In this document: positions 18,320 to 27,074 of the stretch, in pieces
Numbering within the stretch: position 1 is the first letter of the stretch
How the letters are laid out: every line of letters begins with the position of its first letter
NCBI GenBank assembly: GCA_016712345.1
Contig: JADJRH010000001.1
Span: forward strand, 5,087,001 to 5,151,000
Direction: 5' to 3'
Source: Polyangiaceae bacterium
GTDB taxonomy: Bacteria > Myxococcota_A > Polyangia > Polyangiales > Polyangiaceae
DNA: 64,000 nt
The notes under the pieces: generated by a model
Database searches by the model: none
What the model saw: the letters and a program-made list of their open reading frames with translations, nothing else
What the model was told of the DNA's origin: nothing
Program-made: the position numbers and the translations under genes

Positions 18320-20590
18320 TCAACCGCGTGCGCCCTTGAGAATGGACACGACAACGCGCACGATCTCGTTGTTTTCGGCGGTGCCGGTGCCGAGCGAATC
18401 GCCGCGGGTTGAATCGCTGCGACCGGACACTGTAAACGAATTGGCTCGTTGATCGGCGTTCTGACCCGACACTGTGAACGAGTCAGGTTGCTGCCCAGAC
18501 GATTGACCTGTCATCGTAAACGACCCACCAATTAAAGTGGGATCGTTTGAATCTGCGCGGTCAAAGCTCGAAGGCAGTGCTCCGGGCGGGGTAGGTCCGC
18601 CGCCGGGAGCAACGTCAAACGATGCGAACGGGGTTGTTGGAGCCGTGGCGGTTCCCTCTTCTTCCCGTGGTTCAGCCGGGGTGTCGTCCGACGGAGGTGC
18701 CGCGACGGTGCGCACATAACATTGCACACCTTCGTAGTTCCAGCCATGTCTTCCAAGTCCAAGCTCACCCCAACTGGTCGTATAAAAATGGTCTCCGATA
18801 GAGGGATTCCAATATCGATAGAGCGGTACTGTACCAATTCGAAGTGAGGGGTATACATACCCTTGAACGCCTTCGTAGTTCCAGCCGTGTTTTCCCGGTC
18901 CAAGTTCAGCCCAGCTGGTTGTATAAAAGTGATCACCGATGGTGGGGTTCCAATACCTGTAAAGAGGCACGGTTCCACTCACCGCTGAAGGGTAGATGTA
19001 ACACTGCACACCCTCGTAGTTCCAGCCGTGTTTCCCCGGTCCAAGTTCACTCCAACTGGTTGTATAAAAATGGTCGCCGATGGCCGGGTTCCAGTATCGG
19101 TGAAGCGCGACTGCACTCGTTACTGTGACGCCAAGGCCCAGTGAAGCGAACATCGCTCGGAGGTTGGGGCGATTGCCGATGCGCTGCGATGCCGGTCTAC
19201 CCGGGGCGTCCTGCTGCGGCGAGCCCGTCGAGCGAAGCAAATCGCGCGCGCGCGCCGCTGTGAGGGGTTGTCTACCCGCCGCCCTCAGTGCGCCTTGTGT
19301 ACACGCTAGGACGCCGACGATGATGGGAGACGCGCTTGATGTGCCGCTGAACTGATCGGTATACCACGCATCCTCGTTTGTACCTCCCTGGAGATCGCCG
19401 TAACCCGTTGTCGTGACTTCGCGCCCCCACCCTTGAACGTCCACCGCAGAACCGTAGTTCGAAAAGTCAAGTCGCGACCGGTCTGGGCCCCAGTTGCGAC
19501 CATGTGTTCCCGGAGGGGGAGCGCCCGCCCCCACAAGAATCGCACCTGAATCGCGAGTTCCGCGCCGGAATGGATTGGACCACGTGGGAGGGAAGCCCGG
19601 TGCCGGAGTGTTGTAGGCGGCGTTGTCTAGATCTTCGGCTCCGTTACCTGCGGCTTCGACCACGATCACCCCGCGAGCGACGGCGTATCGAATTGCAGCG
19701 TAGTCGTCGGGCCACCACTCCATGGCGATGTACCCTTGTTGACCTACCCCCGTGGCTCGGGGGCCCGGTCGATGCAGTTCAATGAGCAAGATGTCACCTG
19801 GACTGGACACATCCGCCGCCCGTCGAATGGCTCCTGCCGAGTTGAGTCCACCGAAGATCGAAACCGCGCGAACCGTCGCGTCGGGGCTGATTCCAACGAT
19901 ACCAAAGGTGTTTCGATCGCCTCCGATCTCCCCAATGACGGCCGTGCCGTGGTTTCTCCATCCCACGTCGGTCGATTGTGTACCACCCACCACGCCGCCT
20001 TGATTTGCCGTCAGATCTTCGTGGGTAAACCGCCATGCACCTTCGACATCTACCACGCCGACCCCCGCGCCGCTTCCACCTGAAACAGTCCAGGCGTATC
20101 TCGCGTCCACTCCACCGGGGGCTGCGTCCAAGTAGAGTTGTCGAGTGGAATAGTCAGGGGTGGCCGGCGGCGCTTCATCGGCGCTTGGCCTCATGGTGTT
20201 GAGAATATCCAATTCAGCAGGTTCGGCCGGCGGTTTGACGTACGCGGCAACCACCCCCGATTCAGCCCGGAGAGCCGCGGCCAATTGGTCCAGTTGATCA
20301 TCGGGAGCATCTACCCGGTAATATTTGGATAGGTCCGGCGCGTCGATATGCTGAGCGCGGAGTAGACTGGGAAGGTGATCTGCCCTTTCTTCTGTAATGC
20401 CGAACAATGGGGCAATGCTTGCGCCGGCATCGGTGAGGAGCTTGTTGAGCATTACAGCCGGACCCGCAGGGAGGCTCAACTCACCTCGTTTGGCTCGAAA
20501 TCCTGCCTGCGCATCCACGATGACAATTAATTCACGTCCCACATTTTTTGAAACGGCCTCGCCGCTGGGCAAGGATCCTGACGTTGTCAT
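18320..20590 (-). CDS. Subtilisin-family serine protease with three C-terminal WNPxxGDHFYTT repeats
   Basis: The 756-aa product begins at an ATG preceded by GGAGGTGTGTC. An S8 peptidase domain spans about 150-480, with Asp 181 (GVVDVEG), His 214 (NHGTAVIGE), oxyanion Asn 316 (AAGNG) and Ser 418 (SGTSSASP), so it should be active. Three copies of a roughly 36-residue module (YRYWNPxIGDHFYTTSW...HGWNYEGVQ) lie at about 494-530, 542-577 and 589-623; they resemble the DUF5648 type found in secreted proteins. The tail has short repeats of the form SFTxSGQ. No signal peptide is evident; residues 1-150 may be a propeptide. Confidence 0.9.
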   Translation of the reverse strand: MTTSGSLPSGEAVSKNVGRELIVIVDAQAGFRAKRGELSLPAGPAVMLNKLLTDAGASIAPLFGITEERADHLPSLLRAQHIDAPDLSKYYRVDAPDDQLDQLAAALRAESGVVAAYVKPPAEPAELDILNTMRPSADEAPPATPDYSTRQLYLDAAPGGVDARYAWTVSGGSGAGVGVVDVEGAWRFTHEDLTANQGGVVGGTQSTDVGWRNHGTAVIGEIGGDRNTFGIVGISPDATVRAVSIFGGLNSAGAIRRAADVSSPGDILLIELHRPGPRATGVGQQGYIAMEWWPDDYAAIRYAVARGVIVVEAAGNGAEDLDNAAYNTPAPGFPPTWSNPFRRGTRDSGAILVGAGAPPPGTHGRNWGPDRSRLDFSNYGSAVDVQGWGREVTTTGYGDLQGGTNEDAWYTDQFSGTSSASPIIVGVLACTQGALRAAGRQPLTAARARDLLRSTGSPQQDAPGRPASQRIGNRPNLRAMFASLGLGVTVTSAVALHRYWNPAIGDHFYTTSWSELGPGKHGWNYEGVQCYIYPSAVSGTVPLYRYWNPTIGDHFYTTSWAELGPGKHGWNYEGVQGYVYPSLRIGTVPLYRYWNPSIGDHFYTTSWGELGLGRHGWNYEGVQCYVRTVAAPPSDDTPAEPREEEGTATAPTTPFASFDVAPGGGPTPPGALPSSFDRADSNDPTLIGGSFTMTGQSSGQQPDSFTVSGQNADQRANSFTVSGRSDSTRGDSLGTGTAENNEIVRVVVSILKGARG

Positions 20591-20690
20591 GACACACCTC
20601 CACGATAGGTTGATTGCTCTGTTTCGTCCCCCCGCGTCCGTTCGAGCACTGCCCTAATTGCGGCAGTCCCAGTCATTGAAACATTCGTTT

Positions 20691-22742
20691 TCAATGCCGC
20701 GGGACCGGCTTCTGACAACCTTCGTCGGTGGCACCGTCGCAGTCGTTGTCTTTGCCGTCGTCACATTTTTCACTTTCCGCGGCGATGGGGCGGCAACGTT
20801 CTCTACCCGCCACGCACTCTTTGGTTCCGCGAATGCACTCGCCCTTTACAGCCGGGTCTGTCGATGTACACATCTCACCCGGTTTGTACTCTTCGTCCAC
20901 CACCCCATCGCAGTCGTTGTCGGCGCCGTCGCAACTCGTGTCAGCCGCGGGCTGATAAGAAGGTTTGCACTCCAACCCACCGCCCATAGCAGTCCACACT
21001 CCGGGGGTAGAATAACAGAGCCCTTTGTATCGAACCGAATCGGTGATTGTGCACGGAAGACCGGCGTAAGCTTCAATATCCACGCATTTGCGCGTTTCTG
21101 AAAAACACGCTTCTCCGGGCCGGCATTGTTCATTGCGCGAGCAGGCGAAGGTGTCGCGAGCCACACACTCTTCGTGATTCAGGTCACACTCGCCGCCCGG
21201 CTTGCAGTCGTTGGGAGATCGGCAATAAAACCCTTTTGCCAAACATTCACCCGTAGAAGTGCGACACAGCTTGTCGTTTGGGCATTCGCGATCTGCCGCG
21301 CACCGAATGGGGTCTCCCAAAAAGTCCGATGCGATGGCGTAGTGCTCTCTACCAACATTGGCTTCTTCGCGCGACGGAGCGTACACAATACATTGCGCCG
21401 CCACTTCCTTCACTTCTTGAGCCACGGTCTCCATTTCCGCGGAGCGGTTAGAATGGGTAGATCCTTTCCCTTTGGACGCGATGGAAGGTCCGCCGAAGCC
21501 TCGCTTCAAACCGCCCCGAACCAAGGCCCGAAAGCTCTCTCCGTTGGGCTCTTTTTGAAACGCTGCGCACGCTCGTGAATAAGCGGTGGCCCCGGCGTTG
21601 AACATAGCCTGGTGGGCCCGGAGAGCGTCGGACGATTCTACCCCGGTTGCCGCAACGCCGTCTTCTCCCGCCCGTTGTGAAAAAGCTCCCTCCTCTCGCG
21701 CAGCACGCGAAGGGTACACAACCGGTTTGATAGGGTACCCTTGTGGCACCGTAAGAAACACCGACGTGGCGCTTGACATACGGGCACCTGCAGGCGCTTC
21801 CAAAAGGGCTGCGGCGCCTTCTTCCTGGGGCGAGCCCATCACAGGCGGAAAGAAGTTTTTCCCCTCCACAGGTTTTACCCTGCGTGCCGGGTCACACCCG
21901 ATCACCTCTTTGGCGCTCACGAAGAAAGGCACTTCTTTGGGTAGACCGGTTTGTAATACCCTTGCCACGCGGGCGGGTTCGGCCAACATTCCACGGAGGG
22001 CAGTGCCTTTTTTGGCCGTTTCGGTGCAGAGAGCATGACCGTCGGGAAGCTCCACCGATGCACCGAAGGTCTTGGCTACGCGGGGTGAAAACGTCGCGAG
22101 CGCAATTCCCCCTGCCAGGAGCGTAACAAAGGTCAACGTGGCTCCAACAGGTTTGGCGGCCGTGGGTTCTTTTTTGGGGCGTCGGACGATGGATACCAAT
22201 CCAATCAGTCCGCCAATGGCGACCGCTCCGCCGATGCCCCCGATCATTGCCGTGTGAGAAGCGTTGGCAATACGAACAATGGTTCTACCTCCCACGTTTT
22301 CAGCTTGATGTAGAGTATCTTCTACCATCGCTGAAACCTGAACGAGAGCGGCCTGAATCGTTTGTCGCAGCACCCGCGCAGCTTCTTCGATCGCTTCAAA
22401 AATGCCGCGTTTCAGCTTTTCTACAAGCAGCAACCCCTGGGTAAGAACATCGGAAACGGCCACGGTAAACGCGTTGGTAACGGTATGAACCGAGTCGCGC
22501 ACCAGTCGCTCCAACCCATCGAGCAGCCCACGGACATCTGTCAACGCGGCCGAAACCGTGGTTCGAAGTTCGTAACTGACCCCGTTGAGTAGAGTTTGAA
22601 GTTCACCCGCAAGCGCGCGGAGGCTCTCAATCGCATCGGAAATGCCGGTGACCTTGACGTTGATATCAATGGCGCCCGCCGGTGTACCCACCGCGGTCAC
22701 CATCAGACCGGCGACACAACCTAATGCGGTTCGGCGATTCAT
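20691..22742 (-). CDS. Cysteine-rich MopE-like surface protein with N-terminal amphipathic region
   Basis: I start at the ATG at 22742, giving MNRRTALGCVAGLMVTAVG...AGA, a signal peptide with a possible Tat-like RR. About 150 residues of helical heptad-like sequence follow, then two hydrophobic segments (MIGGIGGAVAIGGLIGLVSIV and LTFVTLLAGGIALATFS). The C-terminal third is Cys-rich: several C-x5-6-C-x-x-x-x-C modules (CRSPNDCKPGGEC, CSRNEQCRPGEAC) and two copies of the MopE-type metal-binding motif (CDGADNDCDGVVDEE and CDDGKDNDCDGATDE). This layout is common in large myxobacterial exported proteins; the role is unknown. Confidence 0.75.
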   Translation of the reverse strand: MNRRTALGCVAGLMVTAVGTPAGAIDINVKVTGISDAIESLRALAGELQTLLNGVSYELRTTVSAALTDVRGLLDGLERLVRDSVHTVTNAFTVAVSDVLTQGLLLVEKLKRGIFEAIEEAARVLRQTIQAALVQVSAMVEDTLHQAENVGGRTIVRIANASHTAMIGGIGGAVAIGGLIGLVSIVRRPKKEPTAAKPVGATLTFVTLLAGGIALATFSPRVAKTFGASVELPDGHALCTETAKKGTALRGMLAEPARVARVLQTGLPKEVPFFVSAKEVIGCDPARRVKPVEGKNFFPPVMGSPQEEGAAALLEAPAGARMSSATSVFLTVPQGYPIKPVVYPSRAAREEGAFSQRAGEDGVAATGVESSDALRAHQAMFNAGATAYSRACAAFQKEPNGESFRALVRGGLKRGFGGPSIASKGKGSTHSNRSAEMETVAQEVKEVAAQCIVYAPSREEANVGREHYAIASDFLGDPIRCAADRECPNDKLCRTSTGECLAKGFYCRSPNDCKPGGECDLNHEECVARDTFACSRNEQCRPGEACFSETRKCVDIEAYAGLPCTITDSVRYKGLCYSTPGVWTAMGGGLECKPSYQPAADTSCDGADNDCDGVVDEEYKPGEMCTSTDPAVKGECIRGTKECVAGRERCRPIAAESEKCDDGKDNDCDGATDEGCQKPVPRH

Positions 22743-22930
22743 GCCCGACCCCACCGCAAGCAAAGTGCCACTCAAATTTGTGGCAAATCTTACTCAAAGC
22801 GTCCAGTGCAGTTGTTTTACGGCGCTCTTTGGTCCAATTCGCTAGACACCCGCCGACGCGGCCCGGTAAGTCCAAACCGCTGGACGCCCCGTCCAAAAAA
22901 TTGGACACATCACGGGAGCGGTGGGCTTGA

Positions 22931-22999
22931 ATGTGCGGGGGATTGGTAGAGCAAAGGCGGTTTCGAGAAGATTTGTACTACCGCATCAATGTGCTTCGG
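22931..22999 (+). pseudogene. Remnant of a sigma54-dependent (NtrC-type) regulator
   Basis: The frame here reads VEQRRFREDLYYRINVL, which matches the strongly conserved RFREDLYYRLNV motif of the sigma54 AAA+ domain. Neither the GAFTGA nor the Walker motifs are found around it, so only about 20 codons are recognisable. It sits in the 453-bp stretch 22743-23195, where I see no intact gene. Confidence 0.5.
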
Positions 23000-23195
23000 T
23001 GCGAGTGGAGAGCGGGCGCAGCCGCGTCGTCGGTGACACCTACCATGATATTGTATTGCTCAAGCTTGAAGAAGCCGCGGCCTTGTGGAGAGAATATAGC
23101 TTCGGCTTTCAGGCGCGGTGTGTTCCACGTGCCGGCCATCTTGGCCGAAAACTCCTATGCGTGTCGAGGGGTGATTGGCGTCGTCCAGTGAACGC

Positions 23196-23525
23196 TTACC
23201 CGCGCTTGGCAATGGGGCTTGGAGCGAGCAAGCCGGCCAGGAGCGCCGCCACGGAAGAAAACACGGTCAGCAGTACCGGCTGCTCCTTCCCACTCACGGA
23301 GACCCACGCCATCGTGCCAAACGAGCCAATCAACACCAGCGCAAAAGCCGCCACGATGACCACCCAAATGATGTCTGCGACGCGCTGGGTGGGGGGGCCG
23401 AGACTGGAGACCACTTCTTGTTTGCCCTGTTCATCCAGGTTATTTGCCGTTTCAATGACAAGGGCTTTTCGCTCTGAAATGGGTAGAGAACGGACACCTT
23501 CACGGAGAGTAGTTAGATCAGACAT
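23196..23525 (-). CDS. Small membrane protein with helical N-terminal domain and two TM segments
   Basis: The 109-aa product is started at the ATG at 23525 (AAGGTGGGAACC upstream). Residues 1-50 are polar and helical (LREGVRSLPISERKALVIETANN cut by polar turns); two hydrophobic segments follow, IIWVVIVAAFALVLIGSFG and VLLTVFSSVAALLAGLLAP. I do not recognise the family. It may belong with the next upstream gene on the same strand (a 146-aa membrane protein), though 283 bp separate them. Confidence 0.6.
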   Translation of the reverse strand: MSDLTTLREGVRSLPISERKALVIETANNLDEQGKQEVVSSLGPPTQRVADIIWVVIVAAFALVLIGSFGTMAWVSVSGKEQPVLLTVFSSVAALLAGLLAPSPIAKRG

Positions 23526-23808
23526 GGTTCCCACCTTCCAAACGTTGCCACCCCAGTTGGTGGCCCAGGGCATATTGTGTACCCATTCGAAAAATGCCGA
23601 ATGGACGCCGGTGGGGAGTGACTACAAGCTTCGTGCCGATGGTCTTGCGGAGGGGATAGCAACAAAATCGGCGCCGAAATTGGGCTCTTCGCGCGGCTGT
23701 ATTGCAAGTTGGCCCCTCGCCGGGGAGCGGACCTGAACGCGTCTGTCCACTTTACTGGTCAGCCGAGTTCACTGGGCTGGACGGTAGAGGCCGATGTGGA
23801 CGCGGCGC

Positions 23809-24249
23809 TCAGCCATTGGGCGGCGGGGCCGCGGGGGCTGGCTCGGTGGAGGTGAGCATGGGAAGGAAAAACGTGAACAGGGGGAGAAAGATGCTGCCGT
23901 AGATGGGATTATACCAGGCCACGTCTTTCATGACTTCAGGGAAGCTGTTGCCGGCGACCGCCACCCAAACCAAGAAAGAAACCGTGCCGAGCAAGGCTTT
24001 TTGCATGGAGGGATGACGTCGACGAAGGTAGAGAAGCGTGCCCAGAGTCATGATCGCCAAAACAAACCAAAATACATTCTTGTAGGGGATGTCGTTTTTG
24101 GCGGTGAGAATAAGTTGGTCAATGGTCAAATACACGGCAATCGCCTCGGTTGGAACGAGTGACGCCACGCGTTGCAGGTAGATGTTTTGACCGGATGCCT
24201 CGTTGGTTTTAGAAGTCTGATTCGGGCTTTTGGAGTGGTCGTTGGGCAT
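23809..24249 (-). CDS. Predicted integral membrane protein
   Basis: The 146-aa product has a polar N terminus of about 25 residues, then IYLQRVASLVPTEAIAVYL, followed by hydrophobic helices NVFWFVLAIMTLGTLLYL, LLGTVSFLVWVAVAG and PIYGSIFLPLFTFFLPML. The cytoplasmic loop LRRRHPSMQ is basic. The LVPTEAIAVYL stretch recalls small membrane proteins of unknown function seen in many bacteria, but I cannot name a family with confidence. The gap 23526-23808 contains nothing I recognise. Confidence 0.6.
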   Translation of the reverse strand: MPNDHSKSPNQTSKTNEASGQNIYLQRVASLVPTEAIAVYLTIDQLILTAKNDIPYKNVFWFVLAIMTLGTLLYLRRRHPSMQKALLGTVSFLVWVAVAGNSFPEVMKDVAWYNPIYGSIFLPLFTFFLPMLTSTEPAPAAPPPNG

Positions 24250-24473
24250 GGGATGATTTTAGCTTCTCTTTTGCCAAAATACCTCCAAAAAAGCGTTTTG
24301 CGGCTGCACGTAGGACGAACAATGTCCGCACTTAAAGGCTTGGTGTCCGGCCCTCCCGGTGTCCGAAAATAGCCGACGTGGCCGCGGAGTGGTTGCGCCG
24401 CCCGTGCGGTGCGAGCGGCGAGGGAATGTTTGGCTGTTGCGGCGTGCAAGGGTTTTCCGGTAGCGTGCCTCCA

Positions 24474-25220
24474 ATGCAGCAGCGCGTGTGGGTATTGGCC
24501 GCGGCGTTGACCGTTTGCGGCGCGTTGGGATGTGTTCAGCGCGCTGTATTGTTGCCCGTCTTAGAGCCCATTTATGTCGACTTTGCGCGCGACATGACCA
24601 AGTCTACGGGGCCGGGTGCCGTCGTCGACGGCGCGCCGCCTGCCCCAATCGCGTCCGATGAGCCTGCCGAGCGCTACATCATGCGACCCAATGACTCCAC
24701 GCTTGAAGCGTTTGGGGGCGACCTGCTTACCGGCAGCCACAAGCTTGAAATGAAGCGGTGGCGCGCTCAGTTTTTGCGGGATATTTCTTCTCCGGTCAAC
24801 CGGCCCACGGGTAAGTTTACCCTGGATATCAACCTTACCCCCAATGACAATGTCCCGGCGTACGCGCGCGATTTTATCTTTGACTCCATTCATTATCACT
24901 TGCTTGAAGTGCAGCGTTTTCCGCACGCTCTTTTTACAGGCACCATCAGACCGCGCGGCGAGGGTGAAGAGGGGTATGTTTTTCAGGGCCGAGCGGTTGT
25001 GCACGGAGTCGAGCGCGTCATTCGCTTTCAGATCAACGTTGAACAAAAGGGTGACGGCTATCGCCTGTCAACCGAGTTTCAATTGTCGCGAAGCGCGTTT
25101 GACATGCGCCGCAAAGACTCGCTGGAATATGTCATTTATGATGACTTGAGGGTTGTGTTGGACCTTGTGGCCCACCCTGAAAATGTGACCGTCGAAACGC
25201 TGTCTGTACCGTCCCGGTAG
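24474..25220 (+). CDS. YceI-like domain lipoprotein
   Basis: The 248-aa product is started at the ATG at 24474, which gives signal MQQRVWVLAAALTVCGALGC with lipobox ALGC; the earlier open frame is Arg/Gly-rich. The mature domain has YceI-like beta-barrel features: ARDFIFDSIHYHLLEVQRFP, HALFTGTIRPRGEG, GRAVVHGVERVIRFQINV and YRLSTEFQLSRSAF. YceI proteins bind long amphiphilic lipids such as polyprenoids in the periplasm. It converges with the adenosine deaminase gene, stopping 6 bp before that gene's stop. Confidence 0.8.
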   Translation: MQQRVWVLAAALTVCGALGCVQRAVLLPVLEPIYVDFARDMTKSTGPGAVVDGAPPAPIASDEPAERYIMRPNDSTLEAFGGDLLTGSHKLEMKRWRAQFLRDISSPVNRPTGKFTLDINLTPNDNVPAYARDFIFDSIHYHLLEVQRFPHALFTGTIRPRGEGEEGYVFQGRAVVHGVERVIRFQINVEQKGDGYRLSTEFQLSRSAFDMRRKDSLEYVIYDDLRVVLDLVAHPENVTVETLSVPSR

Positions 25221-25226
25221 AGCCGG

Positions 25227-26135
25227 TCACTTGCGACGAAATGCCGCCTCGTGTCCGATTTGAATGGCGCGTTGAATTTTTTCTTCGGTCATTCCAACAA
25301 TGCCCCGCACCCGATGGATCTCCATTGGCACGTTGGTGCCCGACAAGAGGGTGTTGTCGGCGCAAATGCAGGCGCGGATGCCGAGATCAAGCCATGTTGA
25401 AATGGGATGATCTTCTACCCGGTGAATGGCCCCGGTGTGCACATTGCTTGTGGGGCACGCTTCAATGGTGATCTGTTTTTCTAACACCAGGTTGGCGATG
25501 CGGGGATTATTGAGCAGCGTTGTACCATGTCCAATGCGCTCCGCGCCGAGGGTTAAAATGGCTGTCTCAATTTCTTCAGCCGGCCTGCCTTCCCCCGCGT
25601 GAACAGTGCGCCCCAACCCCAATGTTGCCGCTTTTTTAAAGGCGGGCGCGTAATCTACCATTTGAAAATTGTGGGTAGGTGACGGGCCGCCCGCCAAGTC
25701 GATACCTACCACGTGGGGACGTGATGCCGCTACACTCACCAGTTCATCAAGCACTGTGGGCGGCTCCCCGTACAATCCACACAAGATCAACCCGGCGCGC
25801 CCACGGATCCCTTCGACCGCGGCATCCACAATGGAGGCGATGGGTGCTCCCTGGTGAAGTTGAGGCGCAAACCGAATTTCAAGAGAGGTTACCCCTTCTG
25901 CCTCAGCGTCTTCGCACATTTCAGAAGCGACGCGTTTTACCGCGGCGGGATCTTGTAAAAGGCTCAGGGTAAACGCAAATCTGGAAAGCGCCGCTGAAAG
26001 CCCCATTCCGGCTGAAAAGGGTAGATCGTTGGGAACCGTTTTTTGCAGGCGCGTTGCCAACTCAACAAGCGTGGATGGGCGGATAGACCCATCTAGGTGG
26101 CGATGAAGTTCTGCGAAGGAGGGAAGGGTGGACAT
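25227..26135 (-). CDS. add: Adenosine deaminase family protein
   Basis: The 302-aa TIM-barrel amidohydrolase deaminates adenosine or a related purine nucleoside. Zinc and catalytic residues are visible: HxH at 11-13 (ELHRHLDGS), His 179 and Glu 182 (TVHAGEG), GHGT at 202-205 and Asp 260 (ICADN). The usual DD pair is DN here, as in a sizeable subgroup of bacterial enzymes. It is slightly short (about 330 aa is usual). The exact substrate, for example adenosine versus aminodeoxyfutalosine, cannot be fixed from sequence alone. Confidence 0.88.
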   Translation of the reverse strand: MSTLPSFAELHRHLDGSIRPSTLVELATRLQKTVPNDLPFSAGMGLSAALSRFAFTLSLLQDPAAVKRVASEMCEDAEAEGVTSLEIRFAPQLHQGAPIASIVDAAVEGIRGRAGLILCGLYGEPPTVLDELVSVAASRPHVVGIDLAGGPSPTHNFQMVDYAPAFKKAATLGLGRTVHAGEGRPAEEIETAILTLGAERIGHGTTLLNNPRIANLVLEKQITIEACPTSNVHTGAIHRVEDHPISTWLDLGIRACICADNTLLSGTNVPMEIHRVRGIVGMTEEKIQRAIQIGHEAAFRRK

Positions 26136-26162
26136 TGGGTAGGTTGATTGCAGGTTGGAGTA

Positions 26163-26405
26163 TTATCCACGGTTGCGCGGGTGATTGCCGGCCAACCGTT
26201 CGTTTCCGCGTTTGTAATTGCCCGTAAGGCGCGCCATGAGTTGCTGGGCCGCCGCGTTGTCACACGACTCCACTTCTGCCAAAAAATCTACCGCGTCAGA
26301 GCCGCGGAGCGTTGCCGCAAGACGCCCGTTGTGTACCACCTCCACAGTGCCGCCGCGCCGGGTTCGATAGGTGAAGCCGAGGTTGGGTGAAGGGGCATCT
26401 TCCAC
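26163..26405 (-). CDS. Small conserved-type hypothetical protein
   Basis: The 80-aa product starts at a GTG (26405) with CAGGAG 9 nt upstream. It reads GFTYRTRRGGTVEVVHNGRLAATLRG..AVDFLAEVESCDN, compact and beta-strand-rich, then a basic C terminus (ARLTGNYKRGNERLAGNHPRNRG) that could bind nucleic acid. It lies 27 bp upstream of the adenosine deaminase start on the same strand, so they may be co-transcribed. No function is recognised. Confidence 0.6.
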   Translation of the reverse strand: MEDAPSPNLGFTYRTRRGGTVEVVHNGRLAATLRGSDAVDFLAEVESCDNAAAQQLMARLTGNYKRGNERLAGNHPRNRG

Positions 26406-26641
26406 AGAGTGTTTCTCCTGAAGGCTTGTACCCGTACCAGCTTTCGCTTTTCCTGGTCAACTCCAAACGCAACGCTTGCCGGCGAGACCGGCACCGGGCT
26501 CCGCTGAACGCGAAAAATTGATGCACGCGACGCTTTATTTTGCGCTTGAAAAGCGATGTTCTTGCCGTATGCTACCAGCCTCGGTTGGAACCCTCCAACC
26601 GTCAGGTGGCGCCGACGTTTGGTGCCGCCGAGGAGGTTGCC

Positions 26642-27052
26642 ATGCACACGACCATGGTTGACGTTCTCAGCCAAAAGCTGAAACTGTCCAGTGAACAACG
26701 CGCCATCTTGGAGGGGTTGGACAAGGGTGAAGGGGCGGGGCCCAACGCGGGCATTCACCAAACCATTCAAACCGACGCGAGCGCAACAGGCGCAGTTGAC
26801 TATAAACAAGACATCACCACGGTTTTTCCCATTGGCTTTAATGCAAAGTGGCAAATCACAATGCCCACCACCGGCTTGTGGGAAGTGTGGGTGTTCTTGA
26901 ATGGTAAGCAAATCTACCATCAAACCGGTATCAAGCCCAACACAGTGTACACAACCGGTGGAACCACAGGCTGGGGAACAACTCATCTTGAGGTAAAGGG
27001 CCAATGGTCCGAGGCCCGAGCAACCCACGTCGTCATTGAAGTAGACGTTTAA
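26642..27052 (+). CDS. Hypothetical protein, probably beta-rich C-terminal domain
   Basis: The 136-aa product starts at the ATG at 26642, with GAGG 9 nt before it. Residues 1-35 look helical (VDVLSQKLKLSSEQRAILEG); residues 60-136 look like a beta-sandwich (AKWQITMPTTGLWEVWVFLN, THLEVKGQWSEARATHVVIEVDV). No signal peptide, cysteine or recognisable motif. It converges with the PQQ-propeller lipoprotein gene. The 236-bp space on its 5' side (26406-26641) holds no gene. Confidence 0.55.
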   Translation: MHTTMVDVLSQKLKLSSEQRAILEGLDKGEGAGPNAGIHQTIQTDASATGAVDYKQDITTVFPIGFNAKWQITMPTTGLWEVWVFLNGKQIYHQTGIKPNTVYTTGGTTGWGTTHLEVKGQWSEARATHVVIEVDV

Positions 27053-27074
27053 CGCGCCCGACATAAGAGAGCGA

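Noticed and set aside
22921..23736. 271-codon plus-strand frame
   Set aside because: Composition is that of antisense sequence and it covers the small membrane-protein gene; only the first about 20 codons in another frame match an NtrC motif.
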